NCBI RefSeq assembly: GCF_031143425.1
Contig: NC_090446.1
Coordinates: forward strand, 653,005,717 to 653,069,716
Reading direction: 5' to 3'
Origin: Pleurodeles waltl
Taxonomy: Eukaryota; Chordata; Amphibia; Caudata; Salamandridae
DNA: 64,000 nucleotides
Numbering within the stretch: the stretch's first letter is position 1; each line of letters opens with the position of its first letter. The notes beneath the pieces were generated by a model. It did not search any database, had not been told where the DNA came from, and saw only the letters and a list, made by a program, of their open reading frames with translations. The translations under genes were made by a program, and so were the position numbers. Shown here one piece after another: positions 10,391 through 20,345 of the stretch.

Positions 10391-13300
10391 TTTTTCATGA
10401 TTACTTCACCTGTACAGGCATAAAAGATTCATCAGGGGAGTTTTTTTGTTCACATTTTGTCTTTCTCATGGTTGCTCTTTGTGGACCATTAGAACCCTTG
10501 AAAATTGTTTAAGCCAATGAAACAGCACTCACAATGCCCACATCTTTCCCTGTTACATATTGTTTCAAGATGTCTTTGTTTCTTCTATGTCTATGTACTT
10601 TCTTTCACTGTGCTTGCCACAGTCTAAATTCCTAATACGCTATTTGTGCAAGTAGTTTTCTTTACATCAATGCCTAATCTCCAATTCAAAAAGACTTATC
10701 TTTCTAAAGTTAAGGGGGAGATTATCTTTCCATATCAGCAAAGTATGTTACTCACAGAAAATTTACATGTCTGAATAATTCCAGGGGCATTACGTTGAAG
10801 CAGGTTCACAGATTACAGTAAACTCCTTTATTTAGAAGACCACTACCAGAAAAGTGTAATCCTTTGTTCTGAGAACACCTGTGCCAACCATTCCATGTAA
10901 GCGTGTTGCAGGCACAGAAGTCAGCTCATTGCTATGCCTTTGTATCATGAGTCAGTGCTTATTGTGTTATGGCATCACAGTCTCATCTGAAGCTCCGGCT
11001 CATTGGGTTTGTGGATCAATTCAAGCTACTTCAGTTTCAGACAAGTAGGCCTCCGTTTCAGTCCGACCTCCTGGGGTGTCGACCGTGGAGCTGGTGTACC
11101 ATCTTCCCATAGTGTTGCAGTCTAACCTGACGTGCAGTCAGGTGCCTTAACAACCATTATCTAGATTGGTACTTGGATTAGTTAATCTCTAGAGCTTCTT
11201 TCAGATGAGCCTAAAGACACTTGTTAGGTCTGCTTATAATTTTTAGAAATATACCAGTTCATTATATTTGGCAACATTTTGCTGAATTTAAACTGTTCAG
11301 TATTTTGCATAGTCTTCAGCTCTTTGTCATTGCACAGTGTTGGCATGTTTGGTATTGGTTGTCATTATGTTGATTCTTTTTCTTGGGCGTTTTAAGATGT
11401 GGAAGATAACGTTTTCGTTCCCAATTTGCAGTTTGGGGTGATGATTTTAGTGAGACATTTGGTGATGTGTGTGGTTTTTACTGTTAGCCTTGTTATAATT
11501 GTTTAAATATGACGTGTCCATTACATTTCTATTTGGGCTGGATTTACTTCCCTCTTCCAAGGAGATTTACTTTCTTTTGTAGCCAGTTCACACTTTTACC
11601 GGGCAGTTGATTTAGAACGCTAGGCCATCCCAATTAGGGTAATTGTAGTAATAATTGATCTGCATAAGTACATTTTTTTTGCTGCTGTGGAATAGTACGA
11701 AAATTGATTTTACAAGGTGTATCTACACGTTTCCACGCTAAGTGTACCAGTGAAGATTTTTTGTATATTTAGGATTTTGTTTCCCGGATATCCTGCTTCC
11801 CTTTGGCACTGCTGTTCGATTGTATTTGTGGATCAGTTGCCAGTTGCAAATTACATCATCACAGTACTTGTGATCCTACTTGACCTACTTTTGAAAGCTT
11901 TCTATATGAGAACAACACGTTCTCCAGTGTAAGGCTTTGTAAACGTATTCAACTGTTGATATACTATAGAGCAAAGTAATCTGTAAATTACATATAAGGC
12001 CTATTTGTAGCATAAACAGGATAGGAAATGTTTAGAAAAATAGAAGCCACACTTCTGCTTTGAGAAGAAAAACACACTTAAACATTACTAATCATTTAAA
12101 ACTGCAACTTGACTCTTGTATTGAGCTTGAGGTGGGTGGACTGTACTTTGTGTAGGCATTGCTGGGGGTCATGATTTAATGTGCTTTAACTAAAAAAGCG
12201 TTTTTCTTCCTGAAAGGGTCTCAAAGTTCTTAGCAACCCTGCTGTGCCTGGTTTTTGCCATTCGTGTACTTTTGACTATAATATTCAACATAAAGCTTTC
12301 CTTTTAATATTGTCTTCAGTCTCCTTTTGTATATAAAATATGGTGTTCCATAGAGGTTACTGTTTTTAACTTCCATCATGCATTCCTTTCAAATTAGGGG
12401 GTACCAAGAAGTCATTTAAGATTCTCTGTCTAGCTGGTGGAATGTTCACATTTTAAAATTAAGGGTTGCAGATGATTTGGGCTTAGGGAGGCAATGCATC
12501 TTGACTTGGAAAAATATTTCCCTGTGGAAAAAACAAAGTATTGTTTTGAAATTCACATTTACATCACATTTCAGTTTAGACAAGATTACAGCAATGGAAA
12601 ATTCAACATGCATGAATTTCACATATGTGATTGTAGCCTTCCAGAGTTCTCCAGGGGGCACATAAGTCAAAAGATTCCCCCAAATGCAACACTAACCCCT
12701 TGGGTACAGGTCTTTGGCATTTTGACCCACAGTTTATGAATGGTGTACTGCATCTTTTTAAGCAAACCCCAGCTAACCACAGGATTAAAAAAATAATAAT
12801 AATCTCATTCTGGTTTGCAGATATACTTTGAGACTGCTCTGCATTGGTTGATCACTATGAAGAATGAGGGCCTTCTAGAAAGGTGGTAGGCCCAAGGTTT
12901 GAACAACTCAGTCCTATTCTTTTCCTTTTCATTAAGTTCTTTGAGACCCTGTTGCAATGACATGGTTTGGTTTAGTATCCCTTTAGCAGCATGTGTGCTT
13001 GTGATCTGTCGAAGGGAGCATAACCTATTGACTATTAATCAAAATGTATTAGGTGGTATTTTGTGATTGGTTGTACTAGCCATGTATTTTCCATGAAAAT
13101 TAGATTTCTGCCATATCCTTTGCCTAAATACCTATGCCCAGTTGCAAAAGGGAGAGTAGAGATAATTGTGTTCTGAAGGATTAACCCATAGATTTGCACC
13201 ATTTTAACTAATTCATATTCATATCAGTGATGTTGAGGTGCCTTCTATGGAAGCTTGATTGGCAACCTGCAGGTCTGAGCAAGAACATTTTGGCGGTAAG

Positions 13301-13644
13301 CTTGTTTTTGAAAGTATTAACATTTATTCACTTGAGAGCTAAGGCTACTATTGTAGAATTTCAGTGTACCTCTTCTGATGATCCACTTTGTTATTCCTTT
13401 GTAAACCCGGCTTGTAGCCCCATAGCAGATATCCTGTTTGTCTAAGATGTAGCTGAAACTGTTTGGTGACATATTTCTTACTCAATGTTTTGTTTTATAT
13501 TTTAGTTTGTCTTTTTATGAAAGGTGACTTATGCTTCTGGATGCCTTGGCTTACTTTACTTATAGCAAGATTGGGTCTCCTTTACAAGCAAGATATGAGT
13601 TGGGTTAGAGAGGAATGAAGGGTAGAAGAGTGTAAAAGATAGCA
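10391..13644. other. no gene seen
   Basis: A 3.2 kb AT-rich interval with no open frame over 75 codons that looks like protein, no terminal repeats and no obvious poly(A) tails. The overlapping frames at 12446-12739 lie on both strands of the same bases and are chance. Confidence 0.45.
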
Positions 13645-14363
13645 TCAGTCAATCATGATTTATAGAGCACGACTGATCACCGGTGAGGCTCTCTAGGTGT
13701 TGAGAACATAGTTCCTAAGGGGTTCGGTTGAACAGCCAGGTCTGAAGTCCTTTCCTGAACTCTAGTGGGGAGGATGAGGTCTGTAGGTGAAAGGGGAGGT
13801 CGTTCTAGGATTTTAACACAGGGTAGAAGGAGCGTTTGCCACTGTTGTTTCAGCAGATGCAGGGTTGTGTACAAGGGAGAGGGAAGTGGAGTGCAGGTGT
13901 CTGGGGGTTGGTGGAAGTTGAGGCTGTGGCATACTTGGCTGATGTATGCTTTTCCTTGATTGTAAAGGCCTTGTAGGTGTAGATCAGCATCTTGAATTGG
14001 CATCTCTTCTGAATGGGAAGCCAGTGGAGCTCCTTGAGGTGGGAGGATGTTGGGGGTCCATTTGGAGAGGTCGAGGATGAGTCTGGCTGCTGAATTCTGT
14101 ATGGTCTATAATCTCTTCAGGAGGTGCGTGGTGATTCCTACATAGAGGACATTGCCATAAACCAGTCATCAAGTGATTAGGGCTAGTGACTGTTCATTTG
14201 GTATTGATGAGGAGCCATTTGAAGATCTTGCAGAGCATGCAAAGAATGAGGAAGCATGCTCCAGAGACCTCTTTGATCTGGTTTTTCACGGTGAGTTTGC
14301 TGTCCAGGATGATGTCAAAGTTGCTTGCGTGGTCTGTCAGAGGGTGCTGGTCCTAGTTCAGAA
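13645..14363 (-). mobile_element. L2/CR1-group LINE copy 2, 3' half
   Basis: The sequence is alignable by eye with the first copy: its 3' end at 13650-13700 matches 8155-8200 (TCAATCA, then TTTATAGAGCAC, then GGTGAGGCT). The following sequence tracks the 8200-8840 region, including the word GGAGCCATTTGAAGATCTTGCAGAG. The match stops at about 14363 and resumes at 17076, so this half and the 17076-17740 half are one LINE split by an insertion of about 2.7 kb. Confidence 0.75.
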
Positions 14364-14366
14364 AGG

Positions 14367-14447
14367 CATTCCAAAATATATGACCACTGCTGCTGCGACT
14401 ATTATAATACAATTTAGGTATAATTCAAATAGATATATATTTAAACG
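14367..14447 (+). repeat. left inverted repeat of the unidentified element
   Basis: It pairs with 16931-17012 on the opposite strand at about 85% identity by eye. No similarity is seen beyond either inner edge. Confidence 0.6.
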
Positions 14448-14862
14448 TATCCTCCAATGAATCATATGGATTCTGTGGTCAGTACGCTACCAGTGTGTGT
14501 GTGGTTTGAGAAGCTTTAGTAGAGGCATCTGCCCTGTTCTGCACTTTTCGTATAAACCGTATTCTGTGTTGGAATTTTATAGTACACATCGACTCTTCTT
14601 TAGGGTTGTGTTTTCCCTCACTACACCCTTCCTTTGGGTAGCTCAGGTGACTCTTGACCCATCTGTCTGTCTTTTGGGAGATAACTTTTGCTTTTCTTTG
14701 TTTGCCAGCTTAAAGAACCATTTTGGGGTTTCGCACTGGTCTTTTTTTTTTTTTTATTGGCACGCACTGAAGAAGGTGGCTCACGCACTTTGTGTGGCGT
14801 CCACCAAAACACTCATCAGCACTCTCATTGAACAACAAGGAACTCCATATTGGATGACAATA

Positions 14863-14887
14863 CAGGGAGTGCAGAATTATTAGGCAA
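14863..14887 (+). repeat. outer left transposase-site repeat
   Basis: Twenty-five bases beginning CAGGGAGTGCAGAATT, identical to the reverse complement of 16401-16425. A TA flanks it on the outside. Confidence 0.93.
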
Positions 14888-15052
14888 GTTGTATTTTTGA
14901 GGATTAATTTTATTATTGAACAACAACCATGTTCTCAATGAACCCAAAAAACTCATTAATATCAAAGCTGAATATTTTTGGAAGTAGTTTTTAGTTTGTT
15001 TTTAGTTTTAGCTATGTTAGGGGGATATCTGTGTGTGCAGGTGACTATTACT

Positions 15053-15074
15053 GTGCATAATTATTAGGCAACTT
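15053..15074 (+). repeat. inner left transposase-site repeat
   Basis: A direct copy of the terminal motif with T for G (GTGCATAATTATTAGGCAAC), about 190 bases inside the left end. It is the same 22 bases as the inner right repeat on the other strand. Confidence 0.88.
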
Positions 15075-15190
15075 AACAAAAAAAAAATATATACCCATTT
15101 CAATTATTTATTATTACCAGTGAAACCAATATAACATCTCAACATTCACAAATATACATTTCTGACATTCAAAAACAAAACAAAAACAAA

Positions 15191-16207
15191 TCAGTGACCA
15201 ATATAGCCACCTTTCTTTGCAAGGACACTCAAAAGCCTGCCATCCATGGATTCTGTCAGTGTTTTGATCTGTTCACCATCAACATTGCGTGCAGCAGCAA
15301 CCACAGCCTCCCAGACACTGTTCAGAGAGGTCAACTGTTTTCCCTCCTTGTAAATCTCACATTTGATGATGGACCACAGGTTCTCAATGGGGTTCAGATC
15401 AGGTGAACAAGGAGGCCATGTCATTAGATTTCCTTCTTTTATACCCTTTCTAGCCAGCCACGCTGTGGAGTACTTGGACGCGTGTGATGGAGCATTGTCC
15501 TGCATGAAAATCATGTTTTTCTTGAAGGATGCAGACTTCTTCCTGTACCACTGCTTGAAGAAGGTGTCTTCCAGGAACTGGCAGTAGGACTGGGAGTTGA
15601 GCTTGACTCCATCCTCAACCCGAAAAGGCCCCACAAGCTCATCTTTGATGATACCAGCCCAAACCAGTACTCCACCTCCACCTTGCTGGCGTCTGAGTCG
15701 GACTGGAGCTCTCTGCCCTTTACCAATCCAGCCACGGGCCCATCCATCTGGCCCATCAAGACTCACTCTCATTTCATCAGTCCATAAAACCTTAGAAAAA
15801 TCAGTCTTGAGATATTTCTTGGCCCAGTCTTGACGTTTCAGCTTGTGTGTCTTGTTCAGTGGTGGTCGTCTTTCAGCCTTTCTTACCTTGGCCATGTCTC
15901 TGAGTATTGCACACCTTGTGCTTTTGGGCACTCCAGTGATGTTGCAGCTCTGAAATATGGCCAAACTGGTGGCAAGTGGCATCGTGGCAGCTGCACGCTT
16001 GACTTTTCTCAGTTCATGGGCAGTTATTTTGCGCCTTGGTTTTTCCACACGCTTCTTGCGACCCTGTTGACTATTTTGAATGAAACGCTTGATTGTTCGA
16101 TGATCACGCTTCAGAAGCTTTGCAATTTTAAGAGTGCTGCATCCCTCTGCAATATATCTCACTATTTTTGACTTTTCTGAGCCTGTCAAGTCCTTCTTTT
16201 GACCCAT
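15191..16207 (-). CDS. Tc1/mariner-family transposase, DD37E, intact
   Basis: The enzyme binds its element's ends and carries out cut-and-paste transposition into TA sites in the nucleus. The 338-residue length is usual for the family. Residues 1-45 form a helix-turn-helix region (GCSTLKIAKLLKRDHRTIKR). A basic stretch at about 50-60 (GRKKRVEKPRRK) could be a nuclear signal or minor-groove hook. A second DNA-binding helix region follows to about 120. The catalytic domain has D144 (LWTDE), D237 (FMQDNAPSH) and E275 (SPDLNPIENLW), with a glycine-rich loop GGGGVLVWAG at about 176-185. All three metal-binding residues are present and there is no stop or frameshift. The ATG at 16207 lies 17 bases inside the right inner repeat. 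The gene has no neighbours in its element, and whether it is expressed cannot be told from sequence. Confidence 0.93.
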   Translation of the reverse strand: MGQKKDLTGSEKSKIVRYIAEGCSTLKIAKLLKRDHRTIKRFIQNSQQGRKKRVEKPRRKITAHELRKVKRAAATMPLATSLAIFQSCNITGVPKSTRCAILRDMAKVRKAERRPPLNKTHKLKRQDWAKKYLKTDFSKVLWTDEMRVSLDGPDGWARGWIGKGQRAPVRLRRQQGGGGVLVWAGIIKDELVGPFRVEDGVKLNSQSYCQFLEDTFFKQWYRKKSASFKKNMIFMQDNAPSHASKYSTAWLARKGIKEGNLMTWPPCSPDLNPIENLWSIIKCEIYKEGKQLTSLNSVWEAVVAAARNVDGEQIKTLTESMDGRLLSVLAKKGGYIGH

Positions 16208-16223
16208 TTTGCCAAAGGAAAGG

Positions 16224-16245
16224 AAGTTGCCTAATAATTATGCAC
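16224..16245 (-). repeat. inner right transposase-site repeat
   Basis: Reverse complement of 15053-15074, placed just upstream of the transposase start codon. Transposase bound here could repress its own gene, an inference from position only. Confidence 0.88.
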
Positions 16246-16400
16246 ACCTGATATAGGGTGTTGATGTCATTAGACCACACCCCTTCTCATTACAGAGATG
16301 CACATCACCTAATATGCTTAATTGGTAGTAGGCTTTCGAGCCTATACAGCTTGGAGTAAGACAACATGCATAAAGAGGATGATGTGGTCAAAATACTCAT

Positions 16401-16425
16401 TTGCCTAATAATTCTGCACTCCCTG
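16401..16425 (-). repeat. outer right transposase-site repeat
   Basis: Mirror of the outer left repeat, matching over all 25 bases and followed by TA at 16426-16427. Confidence 0.93.
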
Positions 16426-16930
16426 TAGTATGAGATGCACCAAGATGGACTATATGAAACCTTGGTTAATTGTGTAAATCAAACACTGTATATGGACAAA
16501 GACAATAATTTTCGCTAGCAATAACGTGAGCTGCATTGGGCTTCATTGAGGTATTTATGAATTGCAATAACGAATATATTGTAATCATCTATAGTAGTAT
16601 ATAGTAGATTTGAGTTCTAGAGAGTTCAATTTCGTTTTGTTTATGGATGTTTAAGCAGTAGGAGTGAATGGATGGTATTTGAGAAGTGTAAGAGTGGACA
16701 TTTGGTGGCTCATTGAATGTTGTTGTTGTGCGAAACACCCAGGGAGATGAAACAAATAATATTTAAGTTTGTATTGTATTATTTTGGTTGAGTTTTTTTT
16801 TTTGTTTTTTTTTTTGGTTACTGTACATTTTTGATCATCAATATTTGAGTACTAAGCGTGACTAAGTTATCACAATATTTCAATGTCAATGCAAATGATA
16901 GTTTTGCAATTAATTTTTTCCTCCAGTCCT

Positions 16931-17012
16931 CGTTTCAATATATATCGATTTGAGTTATACCTAGGTTCTATTATAACAGTCAGGAGCAGCAGTAGTCATA
17001 TATTTTGTAATG
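16931..17012 (-). repeat. right inverted repeat of the unidentified element
   Basis: Reverse complement of the left arm with about 12 differences including one single-base gap. It starts with CATTACAAAATATATG when read on the minus strand. Confidence 0.6.
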
Positions 17013-17075
17013 TTCTTCCCCCTGAAAGCTGCTCCCTATATGTCTGCAGCAACCCTCTTATTTTGAGGTTAATCT

Positions 17076-17740
17076 AGTTTGAAAGGGCACCAGAAGTCGT
17101 TCCATGTGGAGGCGTCATTCCCAAAGATCAGCACTTCTGTTTTGTCTGTGTTGAGTTTTAGGTAGATGTTTTATTTAGTTCACGATGCCGGTCATGCACC
17201 TGTGAAAGCTGGCCCTCATGGTGAAGGTGTATTTTAATAGAGGATGAGCTGGGTGTATGCGTGGGATATGACGTTCATTCTGTGGGTTCTGACGATGTTA
17301 GCCCAGGGGCTTATGTAGATGTTGGATAGAGGATGGGTGAGTGACAAGCCTTCAGAGATGCCGCAGATGATGACGATCTTGAGTTCCGAGTTAAAAGGAG
17401 GTAGGCAGATTCTCTGGATTCTTCTGGTGAGGAAGGAGGCGATCCATTTGAGGGTGTCTCCTTGGATTCTGATATGATGAAGCCTCTTTATAAGTGTGTG
17501 GTGGGAACGATGTTGAATGCTGCTGAGAGGTCAAGGAGAATCAGTGCTGCCATTTTGCCCCAGTTGAGGAGGATTCTGATGTAGTCAGTGGCAGCAATCA
17601 GGGCCGTTTTGGTGCTGTGCTTGGTGTGGAATCCAAATTAGTAGGGTCCAGAAAATTGTTGATCCACAGGTGTCCTGTGAGTTGGCGGTTGATTTTTTTT
17701 TTTTTTTTTTCGATGACTTTGACAGGATACATGATGGTAT
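17076..17740 (-). mobile_element. L2/CR1-group LINE copy 2, continuation
   Basis: From CACTTCTGTTTTGTCTGTGT at 17131 the sequence follows copy 1 from about 8921 onward (CAGTACTTCTGTTTCGTCGG and what follows). It continues through matches such as TCTGTGGGTTCTGACGATGTT and CTGAGAGGTCAAGGAGAATC to about 17740. It begins exactly where the 13645-14363 half stops relative to copy 1. A T run at 17696-17710 interrupts it near the 5' side. The copy is decayed, with no usable reverse-transcriptase frame. Confidence 0.75.
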
Positions 17741-17820
17741 ATCCTCCTTTATCAATATTTTTTTTGTTGAAGTGTTTGGGTTTGTTTTCTAAATTGTTTA
17801 AACCTCTTTAGTGCGGGCGT

Positions 17821-17887
17821 CGGCCACTGGCCGATGGCCACACTACCTCCCTGGTGCGGGTACGACCAGTGGCCGACACCAGGGAGG
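17821..17887. repeat. interleaved inverted repeats at the piggyBac-like left end
   Basis: CGGCCACTGG (17821-17830) pairs with CCAGTGGCCG (17866-17875). CCTCCCTGGTG (17846-17856) pairs with CACCAGGGAGG (17877-17887). The two pairs cross rather than nest. Such subterminal repeats often serve as transposase binding sites, an inference here. Confidence 0.7.
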
Positions 17888-18131
17888 GGGTTAGGATTTT
17901 TAATTTTTTTAATCCCTGGGAGACACCGAAGCTCTTCCGTGTCTCCCCCCCGCCCTCCGACGTTACAATGTTGATTTCCCCTTCGGAGCAGGAAGCAGCC
18001 TTGTGGCCGCTTCCTGCTTCGATGGGGGAAAACGGCCACAAACGGCCTTCCCCACGTTCGGGAAGGCCTTGTAAGAAAGTGTTTCCTGGCCCCCGATCGC
18101 AGCATATATTTTATATACATATATATATATA

Positions 18132-18204
18132 TAAGAGGAGAGGCACAGTCTCCCTCCTATCCCTTGCTCACTTCCATCGCATAGGAGGTGTGCCTCTCCT
18201 CTTA
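18132..18204. repeat. perfect 16-bp inverted repeat hairpin beside a TA tract
   Basis: TAAGAGGAGAGGCACA at 18132-18147 is exactly complementary to 18189-18204. An inner pair (CCTCCTAT against ATAGGAGG) lengthens the stem with a small bulge. A TA-rich tract precedes it at 18106-18133. Confidence 0.85.
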
Positions 18205-18339
18205 CTTTTCATGTATTCCTTGTATAGCTGTTATCATGCTGAGCAGCAACTGTAAAAGCAAGTGGACTATCAAGTAATGGATACCTAATGCACATAAGAA
18301 CATTTGTATGGTGAACTGAAGTGCCTGTGACGCTATTGC

Positions 18340-18740
18340 AGCTATATGGAAATTAAGCGCACCAGTTCAGGAAGTTATTTTATGGAACTGTGCATTATGG
18401 GAGTTGGAGTTTGGTTACTGAAGTCACATGACTGTGTATTTAAAAAGCACTGGCTCACTCACACCTGCTCTTACTTACCTGTGAACAAGGCATGCTGTTG
18501 CCGAAACGAGTCAGGATTTTTTGTCTTGCTGCTCATAATTGCTATTAAATGCTTGGATTTTAACATGGACTGGTGCCTGGGCTTTTCGTGTTTGGGAGAT
18601 ATTTTCTGTGGGATGCTTCGCCCCAGTAACCCAGGCCGCCCTGCAGGGTCTGAGGCCTCTTACGGAGCAGGAGGTGACGATATATATATATATTGCCCAT
18701 ACTTCAACTGACGCTTTTCAACTGTAGCTTTTAGGCAGCA
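18340..18740 (+). repeat. probable secondary repeat inside the piggyBac-like element
   Basis: The segment has a promoter-like TATTTAAAAAGC, a GCCGAAACGAGTC motif and a TTGCTATTAAATGCTTGG run, and differs in texture from both flanks. GCCGAAACG-type motifs occur in many short interspersed vertebrate elements, but I cannot name this one and see no clean ends or duplication. Confidence 0.3.
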
Positions 18741-19228
18741 ATAAAAAAGTCAAGTAAGTATTGTGATTATGTTTCTGCTACAAAAGGGTCAGACTTGTCT
18801 AGTGGCAGTTTTAGTGCCATAAAGAAGCGCAGAAGGTTTATATGCCTACTGCAAAGAGCAAATCTGTATTTTATGTAAATAGCTGAGTACATTAGTAAAG
18901 TCAGCCATTACCTGTGCTATAATACAAATGAAATGTATGTGCGGGGTGGAGGGCGGCTATGGAAAGATGAAGGGCACTTTTGCTGGGTGGTAATGAGGGA
19001 ATCCTAGGAGGAGGGAGTGGGAGCACCAATAATGAGTCTTGGACTGGGCGCAGGAGGTGCTAAAGACTGTGACGAATGGTATGTGACAAGGTGTTTTTTG
19101 AGTGTCTTGAAAGAACGTGCTGATTGAGGGAAGAAGCGCAAGTAAAGTGGCCTCTACTGTTGCACGTATCTCTCACACACCATCGATTTTGTGACTGTCT
19201 ACGTAGGCTAGTGTTTTAGAGCAACAGT

Positions 19229-19430
19229 TTAGCCAATAGCAGAGATGGCATCTTGATGGATGACTGCTGCCGTCACTCGGGTTATAGAGGACAGCTCTGA
19301 CATAGGATCAGAGACTGAGACATCAGATGCTGAGACAGCATCTGAGGGATAGGGCAATGGCGCAGACTCTGGGAGTGATTTTTTTAGTCGGAGGAGTCCC
19401 ATTCGATAACTCCTCTTCCAGTACATTATG
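19229..19430 (+). pseudogene. acidic remnant, possibly transposase N-terminus
   Basis: Read on the plus strand near 19270-19400, the frame gives an acidic serine/aspartate/glutamate-rich stretch (EDSSDIGSETETSDAETASEG) broken by a TAG. It then resumes with similar character. PiggyBac-family transposases often begin with such an acidic region, and the position inside a TTAA-flanked element fits. No catalytic domain follows. Composition alone supports this, so confidence is low. Confidence 0.25.
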
Positions 19431-19659
19431 AGGGAGGTGATGAGGACAGTCCGGCTGTCCCTTCACAAGCAGTCTGTGCAACTGGGTAATAGTGGGTTAA
19501 CCCAACCCAGAGAGCAGGTGAATGCGGTGGCAAGCAGAGAGAGAGAGAGTGCTCTCTTGGAAGCTCCCCAATTTAGTTCAGCCCCAAATTCCACAGCCCA
19601 AATCGTATTGTGGAGACATCCAAATGATCTATCGCAAAACAAACTGGTTTTGTAAGGCA

Positions 19660-20345
19660 GGCACCTGTGTTTTTGGTCCTGGGTTCAGCGGCCATATAGA
19701 GAAACACACTAAGCCCAAACATTTCTGGAAACTAGACATTCGAGGGAGGGAGTCCACAGAGGTGTGACTTGTGTGGATTCCCCAAAGTTTTCTTACCCAG
19801 AATACCCTGAAAAGCTGAAATGTTGAATAAAAACTCTATTTTTCTCGCATTTCTGTCACACAAACTACAGGAATATGCTGGGATCCACAAAATTCCTACC
19901 ACCCAGTGATTCCTCACCTGTCCTGATAAAAACACTACCCCACTTGAGTGCCTACACCTAGTGCCTGCGTCAGGAATGGATCACCCCAGGATCAACAGCT
20001 GCCTCATGTAAGGACCGTTGTGTGATCTATTCCTGTCGCAGGCGCTAGGCCTACCCACACAAGTGAGGTATCATTTTTATCAGGAGACTTGGGGAACGCT
20101 GGGTGGAAGGAAATTTGTGGCTCCTCTCAGATTCCAGAACTTTCTGTCACCGAAATGTGAGGAAAACTTGTTTTTTTTTAGCCACATTTTAAGGTATGCA
20201 AAGGATTCTGGGTAACAGAACCTGGTCAGAGCCTCACAAGTCACCCCATCTTGGATTCCCCTAGGTCTCTAGTTTTCAAAAATGCACAGGTTTGGTAGGT
20301 TTCCCTAGGTGCCGGCTGAGCTAGAGGCCAAAATCTACAGGTAGG
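19660..20345. repeat. about 330-bp inverted repeat with a short spacer
   Basis: The minus strand of about 19660-19990 matches the plus strand of about 20018-20345 along its length. Shared words include TTTTTATCAGGA, GCTGGGTGGWAGGAA, GATTCTGGGTAA, CACAAGTCAC and TGTCTAGTTT. Identity is around two thirds by eye, so the arms have aged. The centre lies near 20004. A third, partial copy in direct orientation starts at 20412. Confidence 0.75.

Larger units (their letters stand above)
14863..16425 (-). mobile_element. Tc1/mariner element (DD37E type), apparently complete
   Basis: The element is 1563 bp and bounded by a TA duplication (14861-14862 and 16426-16427), as expected for IS630-Tc1-mariner insertion. 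Both ends start CAGGGAGTGCAGAATT and match for 25 bases. Internal copies of the same motif lie at 15053-15074 and 16224-16245, giving the inverted-repeat/direct-repeat layout of four transposase sites. One uninterrupted 338-codon transposase frame fills the centre. The spacing between the second aspartate and the glutamate is 37 residues, which from memory places it with the DD37E lineage (TRT-type) rather than classic DD34E Tc1. The element inserted into an older inverted-repeat element that lies within an L2 copy. Confidence 0.92.
14367..17012. mobile_element. unidentified element with 82-bp inverted repeats
   Basis: Bases 14367-14447 and the reverse complement of 16931-17012 match over about 82 bases with roughly 12 differences, for example CAAAATATATGA, then ACTGCTGCT, then TAGGTATAA. 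Between them lie about 1.1 kb of non-coding sequence plus the 1.56 kb Tc1/mariner insertion. The whole block sits inside an L2 copy. At the junctions CTAGTTCAGAAAGGCA (about 14353-14368) resembles CTAGTTTGAAAGGGCA (about 17074-17089), which may be a target-site duplication. About 60 bases separate the right inverted repeat from that junction, so the true ends are uncertain. A non-autonomous DNA transposon is the simplest reading. Two separate insertions of one MITE in opposite directions is the alternative. Confidence 0.5.

Noticed and set aside
15363..16171. Plus-strand and shifted minus-strand frames of 70-113 codons
   Set aside because: Shadows of the transposase gene on the other strand or in another frame.
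17854..18255. 133-codon frame in the piggyBac-like left end
   Set aside because: It runs through the palindromic end sequence and the TA tract, overlaps minus-strand frames and contains no transposase motif.
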